Positions 45,051 to 53,703 of a DNA stretch of 64,000 nucleotides are shown here, one piece after another. The translations under genes and the position numbers were made by a program. Under the pieces are notes generated by a model, which saw nothing but the letters and a program-made list of their open reading frames with translations, did no database searches and had not been told where the DNA came from. The stretch spans positions 310,001 to 374,000 of the forward strand of contig NZ_FPAJ01000001.1 of NCBI RefSeq assembly GCF_900116285.1, given 5' to 3'. Origin of the DNA: Sulfitobacter marinus (GTDB taxonomy: Bacteria; Pseudomonadota; Alphaproteobacteria; Rhodobacterales; Rhodobacteraceae). The stretch's first letter is position 1, and each line of letters starts with the position of its first letter.

Positions 45051-46211
45051 ATGAATATGTTAAAGATTGCAACTGGCGCGAGCGAGGAGAGCAATACAGT
45101 CGAGGCCGTCGAAGAGGCGCTTGAGATTGCGATGGCTGGAATGAACGGGGTGGCCCCCAAGGCGGCGCTTGCCTTTGTCGGGATTGACGTAGATGCGCAG
45201 GCCTTGGTTGACACCTTTGCCAAGGCCTTGCCGGGGGTTGAGCTGGCTGGCTGCACGACGGACGGCGAAGTCGCAGGACCGGGCGGATTTATCGAAGACA
45301 GCGTCGTGATTACCCTGTTCGGGTCCGACACAATCGATTTTACCGTTGGCATCGGCCACGGCGCATCGGCCGATCCGAAAAAGGCGACCGCGGCCGCGGT
45401 GGCGGATGCAAAGTCGAAAACTGATAAGGATCCAGCGCTTTGCGTGGCCATGCCCGAAGGAATCGGCCCGAACATCAGCGATATTGTTGGCGGCCTGCGC
45501 GACGCTTTGGGCGAAGATTTTCCCGTGGTCGGCGGCGCGTCGGGTGACCAGATGCGGTTTCAGGGGACCAAGCAACTGTGCAACACCGAAGTGGCGTCGG
45601 ATTCTGTCGTCGTGTTGATCATGTCGGGGCCGCTGGTTTATTCCTGCGGCGCAGCAACGGGCTATGTCCCGCTTGGGAACCGGCACAAGGTCACAAAGGC
45701 CAAAGGTTCAACCATTTATGAAATTGACGGCAGTCCGGCAATCGACCTTTACCGTGATTATGTCGCGGGCCAATCGGTGCATTTCCCTTTGGCGGTCTAT
45801 AGCTCCGAGCGCGACGATTTCCTGCTTTCCTCGCCTCAGGCGTTTCACGAGGACACCGGGGCGGTAACTTTTGTGAACCCCATCGAAGAGAATAAAGAGG
45901 TGCAGCTTGCCACGGCCTCGCGCGATGAAATCATTGCGGCGTCCAGAACTGCGGTTGAGAATGCGTTCAAAGGCTTTCCCAAGCAAAGCCCGGATGCTGC
46001 GCTGTTTTTCTCTTGCGCGGGGCGGCGTGCCGCTTTGGGGTCGCGCACCAAAGAGGAATACGAAAGCTTTGAGGCGATCATTGGCGGCGCATTCCCGACC
46101 GCTGGTTTCTATACCTACGGCGAGATCGGACCGGCAGGCAATCAGGGCAAAGCAGAACAGCATACCAACGCGTTTCTCGCTGTTTTGTTGGGGGCCGCAC
46201 CTGCGGTTTAA
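45051..46211 (+). CDS. FIST signal-transduction protein (FIST_N + FIST_C)
   Basis: A 386-residue cytosolic protein made only of the FIST_N (~30-210) and FIST_C (~215-370) sensory domains. Typical text includes LAGCTTDGEVAGPGGF, FPVVGGASGDQMRF and, near the end, FEAIIGGAFPTAGFYTYGEI. FIST domains are predicted to bind small ligands such as amino acids or related metabolites. The ATG at 45051 has GGGGAGAGA directly upstream. The adenylate cyclase follows after 9 bases, so the two form one operon: a stand-alone sensor and its probable output enzyme. Confidence 0.88.
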   Translation: MNMLKIATGASEESNTVEAVEEALEIAMAGMNGVAPKAALAFVGIDVDAQALVDTFAKALPGVELAGCTTDGEVAGPGGFIEDSVVITLFGSDTIDFTVGIGHGASADPKKATAAAVADAKSKTDKDPALCVAMPEGIGPNISDIVGGLRDALGEDFPVVGGASGDQMRFQGTKQLCNTEVASDSVVVLIMSGPLVYSCGAATGYVPLGNRHKVTKAKGSTIYEIDGSPAIDLYRDYVAGQSVHFPLAVYSSERDDFLLSSPQAFHEDTGAVTFVNPIEENKEVQLATASRDEIIAASRTAVENAFKGFPKQSPDAALFFSCAGRRAALGSRTKEEYESFEAIIGGAFPTAGFYTYGEIGPAGNQGKAEQHTNAFLAVLLGAAPAV

Positions 46212-46220
46212 TCAACGTTT

Positions 46221-47072
46221 ATGGCATCGGAGACTTCTGACCGAAAAGGTTCGGACCCTGAAAAGCAGTTGCGGCGATTGGAAAAGCGGCTTCAAAAATC
46301 CGACTTGCGCCGCGTGGAGCTTGAGGATTTGATGGATGCTTCGCATGCGTTTCAACGCCGTGTGATTGCGGATATCGAAGATCAGAAATCCCAGATCGAA
46401 CAGCTATACGCGTCGCTCGAGGCAGAAAAGGAACGTACCGAACAGCTGCTGCGGTCCATCATGCCCGAAGCCATCGCCGAAGAGCTAAAGGCCACCGGTA
46501 AGGTACGCCCGCGCCATATTTCTTCGGCGACAGTGATGTTCACGGATTTTGTCGATTTCACCAAAAGCACCCAGCAGATGAATCCGGTCGCTTTGGTGCG
46601 GATGCTGGATCGCTACTATGGTGCGTTCGACGAAATCGTGGCCAAGCATGGCGTTGAAAAGGTCAAAACCATCGGGGATGCTTATATGACGGTGGCGGGG
46701 GATTTGAACGGGGCAGGGCACCTTGATCATGTCGCCGCCACCTGTGCTGCCGCAACGGAAATCATGGCCTATGTTCAGCATAACCTGGACCGGACTGCGC
46801 AGGACGAAGTCGCGGGCTGGGGTTTGCGGATCGGCATCCATACCGGCCCGATTTCGAGCGGCGTGGTGGGCACCAAAACCCCCAGTTTTGATATCTGGGG
46901 GGATACGGTGAATACCGCTGCACGTATGGTCAGTGCCTGCGATGAGAATACCGTTTTACTGTCAGCAGACACCGCCGCGCTGGTCAAACCCCGCGAAAGG
47001 GTGGCCGAGCGTGGCGATATCGAGGCAAAGGGCAAAGGCATCTTGCAAGTGTATCGGTTGCTTACTTCATAA
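46221..47072 (+). CDS. Class III adenylate cyclase with N-terminal coiled coil
   Basis: A 283-residue cytosolic cyclase. Residues ~10-90 are highly charged coiled coil/signalling helix (IEDQKSQIEQLYASLEAEKE, then LLRSIMPEAIAEELKATGKV). The catalytic domain follows: metal ligands Asp109 (MFTDFVDFT) and Asp153 (KTIGDAYM), adenine-selecting Lys149 and Asp224 (SFDIWGDTVN), and transition-state Asn231 and Arg235. All key residues for making cAMP are present. It lies 9 bases after the FIST gene, and the coiled coil probably receives that protein's signal. Its end overlaps the convergent DUF4331 gene by 11 bases. Confidence 0.9.
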   Translation: MASETSDRKGSDPEKQLRRLEKRLQKSDLRRVELEDLMDASHAFQRRVIADIEDQKSQIEQLYASLEAEKERTEQLLRSIMPEAIAEELKATGKVRPRHISSATVMFTDFVDFTKSTQQMNPVALVRMLDRYYGAFDEIVAKHGVEKVKTIGDAYMTVAGDLNGAGHLDHVAATCAAATEIMAYVQHNLDRTAQDEVAGWGLRIGIHTGPISSGVVGTKTPSFDIWGDTVNTAARMVSACDENTVLLSADTAALVKPRERVAERGDIEAKGKGILQVYRLLTS

Positions 47073-48273
47073 AGATCGGGTGAACCGGTTCGAGTTGACT
47101 ACCCGGCTTGAACTCTTGGTTGATCGAGGGGGCGACATAGGGAAAGCGGTCGCTCATTCTTTGCGTGCCGATACTGGGTAGATCGGTACCATCGCCCTGC
47201 TGCAAAAAGGGGTTCAGGTCTTGCAGCGTCCAGAAAATCGCGTCTTCGCGCAGGTTGCGCCCGTTGGGGTAGCCGGGCTTTGCTTTTGGGTCCCAGTGGA
47301 TCATGTCGGGCAGATAGAAATCAACCTTCTTGGACAGCGTGTCTTGGCTGACCTCAAGCTGTCGAAACCGATAGGTGAATTGTTCCGAATAGTTGGGCCG
47401 GTCCTCGTGCGGGGCCGAGGCGTTGTAGGCGTCATTTAGATCGCCAACCGTTGGATATTTCGCGGCATTTCGCGGGGTGTAATATTCTGGATTATACCCC
47501 GTGGGCGCATCAACCAGATAAATGCCCTGAATGCCCGCGCGGCCCATCCGGTCAACGGTTTTTCCGGATTTTTCCGCCACCGTTACCCAGAAATTCACGG
47601 GCTCTTTGCCCATATCCGGCACCTCCAACACGATCAATGTCATGTCCGTCCGTCCAAACGCCAAGTCGGACGATCCTGCCGCAGGAAGGTGGTCGCCGCC
47701 CGCCAGCGCCTGGGTGATCGCCAGCGCCACGGGGGCATCCACTTCCAGAAAGTCAAAGAAAAACGGATCGCGGCGCGGTCCTACGAACAGCAGCTCGTCC
47801 ATTTTGCCATGTACCACCTTCAACGGCTGGTTCAGCACGGTGGTTTCGCCCTGGCCACGCACGATCCCTGTCCACTGGTTATCGCGTGCCTCAGCACCGA
47901 TGGCCCGGCGCAATTCAAGATGTTGTTTCTGGCCATCGGTGGCTTCGCCTGCCTTGATTTTATAGGCGACATCGGCCCTGGCGTCGTTATCGGTGTCAAA
48001 GTTAAATATGTAAACCAGCTCTGGTGACAGGGTGATCTTGTCTGAGGGCAGGGTGCCTTCGGTCCCGGAACCGGACAGCGGGTTCAATGTCATCGCCATG
48101 GCCAGCCCCCCGGTCTGGGTTCCATGAAACAGGAAAACATCACCGATATCGGCCCTTGGGTGTTTCAGTGTATAGGGTGAATCGCGGTGGTCTGACGCCT
48201 GCGCAGTGCTGTAGAAAGCGGCCAAAGCCGAGGCTAAAATAATTCGTTTGATAGGAAAGTTACTAAGTTTCAT
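47062..48273 (-). CDS. Secreted DUF4331 family protein
   Basis: A 403-residue exported protein with a signal peptide ending near AQA (residue 26). The mature N-terminus SDHRDSPYTLKHPRADIGDV is the DUF4331 signature, followed by beta-rich text (VYIFNFDTDNDARADVAYKI). Function is unknown; members are periplasmic or extracellular and often genetically isolated. The C-terminus overlaps the cyclase gene tail to tail. Confidence 0.82.
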   Translation of the reverse strand: MKLSNFPIKRIILASALAAFYSTAQASDHRDSPYTLKHPRADIGDVFLFHGTQTGGLAMAMTLNPLSGSGTEGTLPSDKITLSPELVYIFNFDTDNDARADVAYKIKAGEATDGQKQHLELRRAIGAEARDNQWTGIVRGQGETTVLNQPLKVVHGKMDELLFVGPRRDPFFFDFLEVDAPVALAITQALAGGDHLPAAGSSDLAFGRTDMTLIVLEVPDMGKEPVNFWVTVAEKSGKTVDRMGRAGIQGIYLVDAPTGYNPEYYTPRNAAKYPTVGDLNDAYNASAPHEDRPNYSEQFTYRFRQLEVSQDTLSKKVDFYLPDMIHWDPKAKPGYPNGRNLREDAIFWTLQDLNPFLQQGDGTDLPSIGTQRMSDRFPYVAPSINQEFKPGSQLEPVHPIFMK

Positions 48274-48601
48274 TGGGCTATCCGTCTCTTGTGATTATCA
48301 TCAAAAAAGTGATGGAAACTTAGCAAAAATAAGGCGACCTGCCTATAGGCTAGCCCTTTGCATTTCGTGGTGCCGTTAAGCGTTTCAGAGCCTCGAGGCG
48401 CAATGTCAGTTTCGAGCCCAATGTTACCGCTCCTGCGAAACGCATGAATGTCGGCTATCGTGCCTGAGCCAAAGCTCTCTACGATCCCGCTGACATTTTT
48501 GAGGACTTCGCAATAGATCAGGTCTTGGTCTTTCGACCTTGCTGTCATTGGTCAATCATGTAGCTCTTGTTAGATTGAAATCCCAATTGAAGGGTTCTGA
48601 T
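48274..48601. other. 328-bp intergenic region
   Basis: A 92-codon minus-strand frame (48270-48548) shows no family features and unusual composition, so it is not called. Nothing else is recognised apart from AAGGG before the start at 48602. Confidence 0.4.
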
Positions 48602-49429
48602 ATGCATCCGCTAAAAGGAAAAGTCGCATTGGTTACCGGCGCATCTGCGCCGCACGGCATTGGTCGCGCTATCGCTCTGCGGCTTGCGCAAGATGGTGCA
48701 GCGGTAGTTGTCACGGACATTGACGGTCAGATGGATGTGGGCGGCAAGACAGTGTCGCGTTCGGAATTGCTACAGAACACTATCGCGGAGATTGTTAGCT
48801 CTGATGGGATGGCGATTTCTCTCATTTTGGACGTTACGGGCGCTGAGAGCATTGAAGCTGGGATAAAACAGGCGCTGGCGCAATTTGGGCGCTTAGATAT
48901 TCTCGTCAATAATGCTGGATCGTTGGCTGGGTCCAATAATTTCCTATCGACAACCCCTGAGCAGTGGAGCGCAAGTTTCTGTGTAAATCTATTGGGTCCT
49001 ATGATGCTGTCGCAGGCGGTTATACCTCACATGCGCCAAATCGGGGGTGGGCGAATTATCAATATCGGATCTACGGGCAGCCTTGGAGCGGAGCCGGGTT
49101 TTGGGGCATACACGACTATGAAGCACGGCCTGGTCGGATTTTCCAAAACACTTGCCGCAGAGTTCGGACCTGACGGCATTCTGTGCAACACCGTCTGCCC
49201 TGGTTACATCGCGACGGACATGCATACTGCCGCCAACAATCGCCTCGCAAAAGAACGTGACCTTTCTGTCGCCGAGATTAAGAAGCAGCGATACGCGAAT
49301 GTAGCTTTGAGAGACGCTGGGTTGCCCGTCGATGTCGCCAATGCGGTGGCCTATCTTGCAGGACCACAAGCAAACTACGTCACCGGAATGAACCTTCCTG
49401 TGACAGGCGGTGTTCCTTTAGGTATTTGA
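48602..49429 (+). CDS. SDR family oxidoreductase
   Basis: A 275-residue classical SDR. The nucleotide loop is lengthened, TGASAPHGIGRAIA, as in some mobile-element or fatty-acyl SDRs. NNAGS, then IGSTGSLGAEPGFGAYTTMK give the catalytic Ser, Tyr and Lys. NYVTGMNLPVTGG is the usual C-terminal motif. AAGGG lies about 8 bases upstream of the ATG. No operon partner is adjacent. Confidence 0.87.
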   Translation: MHPLKGKVALVTGASAPHGIGRAIALRLAQDGAAVVVTDIDGQMDVGGKTVSRSELLQNTIAEIVSSDGMAISLILDVTGAESIEAGIKQALAQFGRLDILVNNAGSLAGSNNFLSTTPEQWSASFCVNLLGPMMLSQAVIPHMRQIGGGRIINIGSTGSLGAEPGFGAYTTMKHGLVGFSKTLAAEFGPDGILCNTVCPGYIATDMHTAANNRLAKERDLSVAEIKKQRYANVALRDAGLPVDVANAVAYLAGPQANYVTGMNLPVTGGVPLGI

Positions 49430-49628
49430 TAGTATTGACATCTATGCGATGGATTGAGTGACTTTCGAAACAAACCCGTCTCAGAGACGCAGTTTTGCCG
49501 AATCCGACATTAGCGCAACCGCAGCGAACGGCGAGATTTTCTGAACCAGCCATTATTGAACAACGCAGCGGACGGGTCGAAAGAGCCCAAAGTGTCGAAT
49601 GCTGCGCTGCCAACGGATGACCGCATTC

Positions 49629-49997
49629 TCAATTTTTTGGACCTAAAGCTCTTCCCTTTGTGGGTTTAATCCGAGCTGCCGATATTGTCTGCAGCCCAAC
49701 CCTTTCTAGTTCCTTCCGATTTGGTTTATAGAATATCCAGTTCCCAATCCGCTTTGCTGTGACGAGATCCGCTTCGGTAAGTTTTTTCATATGGGAACTG
49801 ACCGTCGGTTGGCTCAGCCCTACTTTTTGGGTGATAAAGCCGACACAAACGCCATCATCCAATAGATCACCATCCCGTTGCTCAGGAAAATGGGCCCGTG
49901 GGTCAAGTAGCCACATTATTATCTGCAGTCTGGCCGAGCTGGCCAGCGCCGCAAAGGCCCTTACCGTTGACTTCTCATCTATATTGTCATTTGTCAA
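49629..49997 (-). CDS. ArsR-type helix-turn-helix regulator
   Basis: A 122-residue regulator: ALASSARLQIIMWLLDPRAH opens the ArsR fold, GFITQKVGLSQPTVSSHMKK is the recognition helix, and ADLVTAKRIGNWIFYKPN is the wing. There is no CxC metal site of the classical kind. The start codon is TTG at 49997, with AAAGG 8 bases upstream. It diverges from the PLP decarboxylase at 50025 with only 27 bases between; an inverted repeat overlaps this gap. Confidence 0.85.
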   Translation of the reverse strand: MTNDNIDEKSTVRAFAALASSARLQIIMWLLDPRAHFPEQRDGDLLDDGVCVGFITQKVGLSQPTVSSHMKKLTEADLVTAKRIGNWIFYKPNRKELERVGLQTISAARIKPTKGRALGPKN

Positions 49998-50002
49998 TAT
50001 AG
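49979..50002. promoter_or_regulatory. Operator-like inverted repeat for the ArsR regulator
   Basis: CTATATTG (49979-49986) and CAATATAG (49995-50002) form a perfect 8-bp inverted repeat with an 8-bp spacer. It overlaps the TTG start of the regulator and faces the decarboxylase promoter; a further CAATAT follows at 50011-50016. Likely autoregulation site. Confidence 0.55.
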
Positions 50003-50024
50003 AAACCTTTCAATATGGTGCGTC

Positions 50025-51401
50025 ATGACCTTATCAACTAACCCGCTCGAACGCCAAGCGGCGATTTTACAAGAAGGCGCGCGTCGTGGTGCGTCTTACC
50101 TTACGACATTGTCAGATCGGCCAGTTCGTGCATCTACAGATGGGCTCGGAGCGTTTGATTTCGCTTTACCAAAGAGGGGCATTTCCGATCTCGACGTTCT
50201 CGATCTAATTGATCGGGTTGGCGCTCCGGGCACGGTGGCTAGTGCCGCTGGCCGGTATTTCGGTTATGTAATCGGCGGTTCCCTTCCTGCGGCAAGTGGT
50301 ACGCGCGCCATGCTTACGGCTTGGGATCAGGTTGCTGACGCGCCAACTGGCCCTTCTGTTGTGGCGATGGAGGAGGTGGCAATTCGTTGGATGGTCGACC
50401 TTTTGAAACTGCCACCCAAGACCGAAGGCGTATTTACCACGGGCGCAACGATGGCGAATGTCGCGCTCTTGGCAACGGCGCGTGACGAACTTCTGGACCG
50501 CCAAGGCCATAGGCGAGGCAAAAGCCTGATTGGAGCACCCCCGATACGCGTCGTAGCCAGTGCGGAGATACATGCAACAGTCCTGAAGTCACTGCGCATC
50601 GTCGGATTGGGGTCGGACGACATCGAATTCGTACCCGTCGACGATCAAGGCCGTTTGCAACCAGAGGCGATGCCGCAGATTGATGACCGGACTTTGGTTC
50701 TGGCACAAGTCGGCAATGTCTGCACCGGTGCGTCAGATCCTTTGGCTCAGATCGCGACCAAATGCGAGGCCGCTGGCGCATGGCTTCACGTAGATGGTGC
50801 ATTTGGACTCTGGGCACGGGTTTCCCAAAAGATAGGGGCAGCACTTGAGGGGCTCGAAAGGGCGGACAGTTGGGTCGTTGATGCCCATAAGACGCTGAAT
50901 GCGCCTTACGATTCTGGCGTGGCATTATGTCGTCATCACGTTGCGATGCGGGCCTCCATGGCTATCGGCGCATCCTACCTGCCGCCAAACGAACCCAGTC
51001 CGGCGGATCTTGCGCCTGAGTTCAGCCGAGCTGCGCGCGGCGCAGAGACATATGCTGCGCTTCTTTCTCTTGGTCAGGATGGTGTTATTACGCTGGTCGA
51101 TCGTTTGCATCTCCTCGCAGTTCGACTTGCCGAGGGCGTGCAAGAAATGGGATTTACTGTACCGCACGATGTTCATTTCAATCAGGTTTTTTGTACGCTC
51201 TCACAGGATCCGATGCGCTGCGAGAAGATTGTTAAAGAGGTTCAGGATTCAGGTGAAGCATGGTTTGGTTCAGCGTCTTGGCAAGGACAAGAAGGCTTCA
51301 GAATGAGTATTTCAAATTGGAGCACTTCGGAAGATGATATCGACAGGGTACTTTCTGAACTTGCTAAGGTAAAAGCTAGAAGCGACTATTGGCTCTTGTG
51401 A
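50025..51401 (+). CDS. PLP-dependent decarboxylase/aminotransferase-fold enzyme
   Basis: A 458-residue PLP fold-type I enzyme of the group II decarboxylase family. The PLP-binding lysine is in WVVDAHKTLNAPYDSGVALC, the pyridine Asp in WLHVDGAFGLWAR, and TTGATMANVALLATARDEL fits the phosphate-binding region. It is the typical length for this group. Substrate is unknown. It diverges from an ArsR regulator and shares its operator, suggesting ligand-controlled expression. It is unrelated in detail to the larger decarboxylase at 42462-44711. Confidence 0.82.
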   Translation: MTLSTNPLERQAAILQEGARRGASYLTTLSDRPVRASTDGLGAFDFALPKRGISDLDVLDLIDRVGAPGTVASAAGRYFGYVIGGSLPAASGTRAMLTAWDQVADAPTGPSVVAMEEVAIRWMVDLLKLPPKTEGVFTTGATMANVALLATARDELLDRQGHRRGKSLIGAPPIRVVASAEIHATVLKSLRIVGLGSDDIEFVPVDDQGRLQPEAMPQIDDRTLVLAQVGNVCTGASDPLAQIATKCEAAGAWLHVDGAFGLWARVSQKIGAALEGLERADSWVVDAHKTLNAPYDSGVALCRHHVAMRASMAIGASYLPPNEPSPADLAPEFSRAARGAETYAALLSLGQDGVITLVDRLHLLAVRLAEGVQEMGFTVPHDVHFNQVFCTLSQDPMRCEKIVKEVQDSGEAWFGSASWQGQEGFRMSISNWSTSEDDIDRVLSELAKVKARSDYWLL

Positions 51402-51654
51402 TTTCAAAGGCAGCTTCGTCTCGCAAAGCAGGCCTCAAGCGCAGAAGGCTCTCAAAGAATTCTTCGGGAGCCTTGGCTGGACATCGCGTTATGCCAACGG
51501 GGAGACCGGCCACGATTTGCAACACGAAATGCAAATGGCTTGGCCTATAGGAACGCCGGCATAATTGCGAGCATTGCACCACGGGGCCAAGACCTACTGC
51601 CCGGCACATGGGCGCGACGCGTATATTCGTGAATTACAGGCAAAAATGATGCCG

Positions 51655-52530
51655 CTAGGGCATGATCATCCGAACGTTCGGGATCTTCTGAATACGCAGC
51701 ACATCCCGGTCATAGTTTTCCGTCATTTCATCGACCAGATCATCGGTCCAGCCGGGCATGTCCAGCTCTTCTTCGATGGCGTCTTCCATGGCGAATTTGC
51801 TCAGGAACGCCGCAATCACCTTTTGCTCTTGCGCGCCCGAAATGTCGGGGTGGGCCGCGATGTAGGACCTAAAACGTTTCATGCCCTCTACGGTCATGAT
51901 AGTCTCTAGCAGGTCAAACTCGTTTTTGAGCCTCGTGTTCTTTGGGACGCCAGTGATTTCTCGCATGATGGTGCCCCAAAGCATCGGCGCATCCTCATTG
52001 CACCAAACGGTTACCGCGATCTCTGGCGCGGCATCGTGCAGCAGCTCCAATGTCTCGGACCAGCACACATCGGCCTGATCCTTGATGCCCCAGAAATGCG
52101 CATCGGAGTTATCCGCAGAAACGCCGTGCAAAATGGGCAGCAAGGTCGCGGGATTACGAATGCCCAAAAACAGCTCGATCTCATCCTCGGGAAACAGCTG
52201 TACAATACGCATCATCCGCACCGGTGCCGCGGGATAAAGCATCCCCTCGACGACAGCCGTGGCCGGTGTGCGGAAAAAATTGGGGTCCGACAAGATAACG
52301 CGTTGCGCCTGGGCGTCATCAAGAACCGCATCCAGCAACACATCCCGCGCGCCCTCGGCGGCGCTGGATTTGTACATCGCGTTCAACGTGTCGCGAAACA
52401 GCCCACGATAGGTGCTGGGGCCGGGCACAAAGATGCCCTCTTTGGTCAGGCGCTCACTGTTGGCCAGCAGGCTTTTCAGCAAACGTTCTTCTTCGGTGTA
52501 ATGGGCACCTGCGTGTAAAACCAACTGCAT
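51655..52530 (-). CDS. Sulfotransferase-like hypothetical protein
   Basis: A 291-residue protein. The start MQLVLHAGAHYTEEERLLKS resembles the 5'-phosphosulfate-binding start of bacterial sulfotransferase-like proteins (HxGxHKTGTTS), but the KTGTT part is replaced by HYTEEER, so PAPS binding is doubtful. FVPGPSTYRG and IVQLFPEDEIELFLGIRNPA (where such enzymes have RNP) continue the resemblance. The ATG at 52530 is preferred to a TTG at 52545. The 253 bases between the decarboxylase and this gene (51402-51654) contain no clear gene. Confidence 0.6.
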   Translation of the reverse strand: MQLVLHAGAHYTEEERLLKSLLANSERLTKEGIFVPGPSTYRGLFRDTLNAMYKSSAAEGARDVLLDAVLDDAQAQRVILSDPNFFRTPATAVVEGMLYPAAPVRMMRIVQLFPEDEIELFLGIRNPATLLPILHGVSADNSDAHFWGIKDQADVCWSETLELLHDAAPEIAVTVWCNEDAPMLWGTIMREITGVPKNTRLKNEFDLLETIMTVEGMKRFRSYIAAHPDISGAQEQKVIAAFLSKFAMEDAIEEELDMPGWTDDLVDEMTENYDRDVLRIQKIPNVRMIMP

Positions 52531-52659
52531 GGATATCCAGCTCAACTTCTATCGTGTGACCAAGGCAATAGCCGTTCTTGGCCGATCTGTAAAACTGCAA
52601 AATATCTGCTATTTCCCCTCTTGCGCCCCCCCGAGCAATCTTCTAAACGAACGCCCAGT

Positions 52660-52735
52660 GCCCCTATAGCTCAGCTGGTAGAGCAATTGATTTGTAATCA
52701 ATAGGTCCGCGGTTCGAGTCCGTGTGGGGGCACCA
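52660..52735 (+). tRNA. tRNA-Thr (anticodon UGU)
   Basis: A 76-nt class I tRNA. Acceptor strands GCCCCTA and TGGGGGC pair with one G-U; the D arm is GCTCAGCTGGTAGAGC; the anticodon stem TTGAT/ATCAA encloses TTGTA with the anticodon TGT; the T arm carries GTTCGAGTC. The CCA end is encoded. Confidence 0.96.
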
Positions 52736-52768
52736 TTTCAACAACCAGTTTTGACTAGCAACAACCAT

Positions 52769-52794
52769 CCAGCCTCTGTGACGGCGGGTTTTTT
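52769..52794 (+). terminator. Terminator after tRNA-Thr
   Basis: CCAGCC (52769-52774) pairs with GGCGGG (52783-52788) with one mismatch and is followed by TTTTTT. Position 34 bases after the tRNA suits its transcription end. Confidence 0.65.
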
Positions 52795-52876
52795 ATGATG
52801 TCTGGCTATTGCTGCGGATCAATCGTTTTTTACGCCATCATTAGCACGCAAAGAAAACCGATGAGGCTATCTGAGG

Positions 52877-53455
52877 TCATACAAGCCCGATTTGAGGCCT
52901 TGCTGCCTGTGCGACGGAGTTTGCTGCTACTAAAGGACCTGGAACAATAATCGGGGCTAGTCTTTGACCTGGAACCGTTGGGTTAGGCCAAATTAACGCG
53001 TGGCCTATGGTAACTTGACCTACATGTACGACATTCGTGACAGGGTACCGACCTGCAAACCTTTGGGCAGTCATGACATTATGATAATCAGCTAACGTCC
53101 AGCCGGGAGCTCGAACAGAGCTTGAAATACAAAGAATTGCCCTTGCCAATGTTTCTTCTTTTGTCTGCGGTATTTTAGGGGAGCCATAAATATCCAGTAT
53201 ACCCTCCAAGTCGGCGGGCTGGATAGCAACAGTTGTATTCTTTGTGTTGTTATTTCTGTCCCCCTCATTAAGGGAAGAGATCAAAACGAGTGTTTCGTGA
53301 GTTTGGGTGGGTGGATTTGGCAAAACCCAGTCCAGCGACACGATGTTTTTCTGGTGCGGGTGACTTTGCATGTCACGCGACTTTCCCGTGAGGCACCTCA
53401 CCAAAGTGGATTTCCCTTGGTCGGAGTCGCCAATAATCAAAGTGATTTCTATCAT
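52877..53455 (-). CDS. Orphan P-loop NTPase-like protein
   Basis: A 192-residue protein of no recognised family. It begins MIEITLIIGDSDQGKSTLVR, a Walker A motif (GDSDQGKST) of the G-domain or small ATPase kind. LVLISSLNEGDRN could be a Walker B-like strand. The middle is Asn/Thr-rich and the end repeats Val/Pro/Ala (VPGPLVAANSVAQAARPQIG). Codon use is more AT-rich than neighbours. It lies 142 bases after tRNA-Thr, a common insertion point, with no integrase or repeat of the tRNA end seen. Confidence 0.6.
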   Translation of the reverse strand: MIEITLIIGDSDQGKSTLVRCLTGKSRDMQSHPHQKNIVSLDWVLPNPPTQTHETLVLISSLNEGDRNNNTKNTTVAIQPADLEGILDIYGSPKIPQTKEETLARAILCISSSVRAPGWTLADYHNVMTAQRFAGRYPVTNVVHVGQVTIGHALIWPNPTVPGQRLAPIIVPGPLVAANSVAQAARPQIGLV

Positions 53456-53703
53456 AATAACCTAACCTTAATATTTCTCATAATGTTTGTGATCGAGCTA
53501 TAATGTTGAGTGTACTCTCAAACCGCGCGATCTCAAAGGGTGGTGACGCTATAGATAGTGGGTCAAGCCAGTGTGGTCTTGATTGCTCTAAGAAAATCTA
53601 AGCAAGGTAGCCAATTCCCCTTCCATAAACCGCACAACAAACCATCACGCCGCCGTTGAAATGATGCGCGATCACCTTAACCGGGTCGAACCCATGTACA
53701 GAT

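Noticed and set aside
48270..48548. 92-codon minus-strand frame upstream of the DUF4331 gene
   Set aside because: Overlaps the DUF4331 start codon region, has no family resemblance and no ribosome-binding site.
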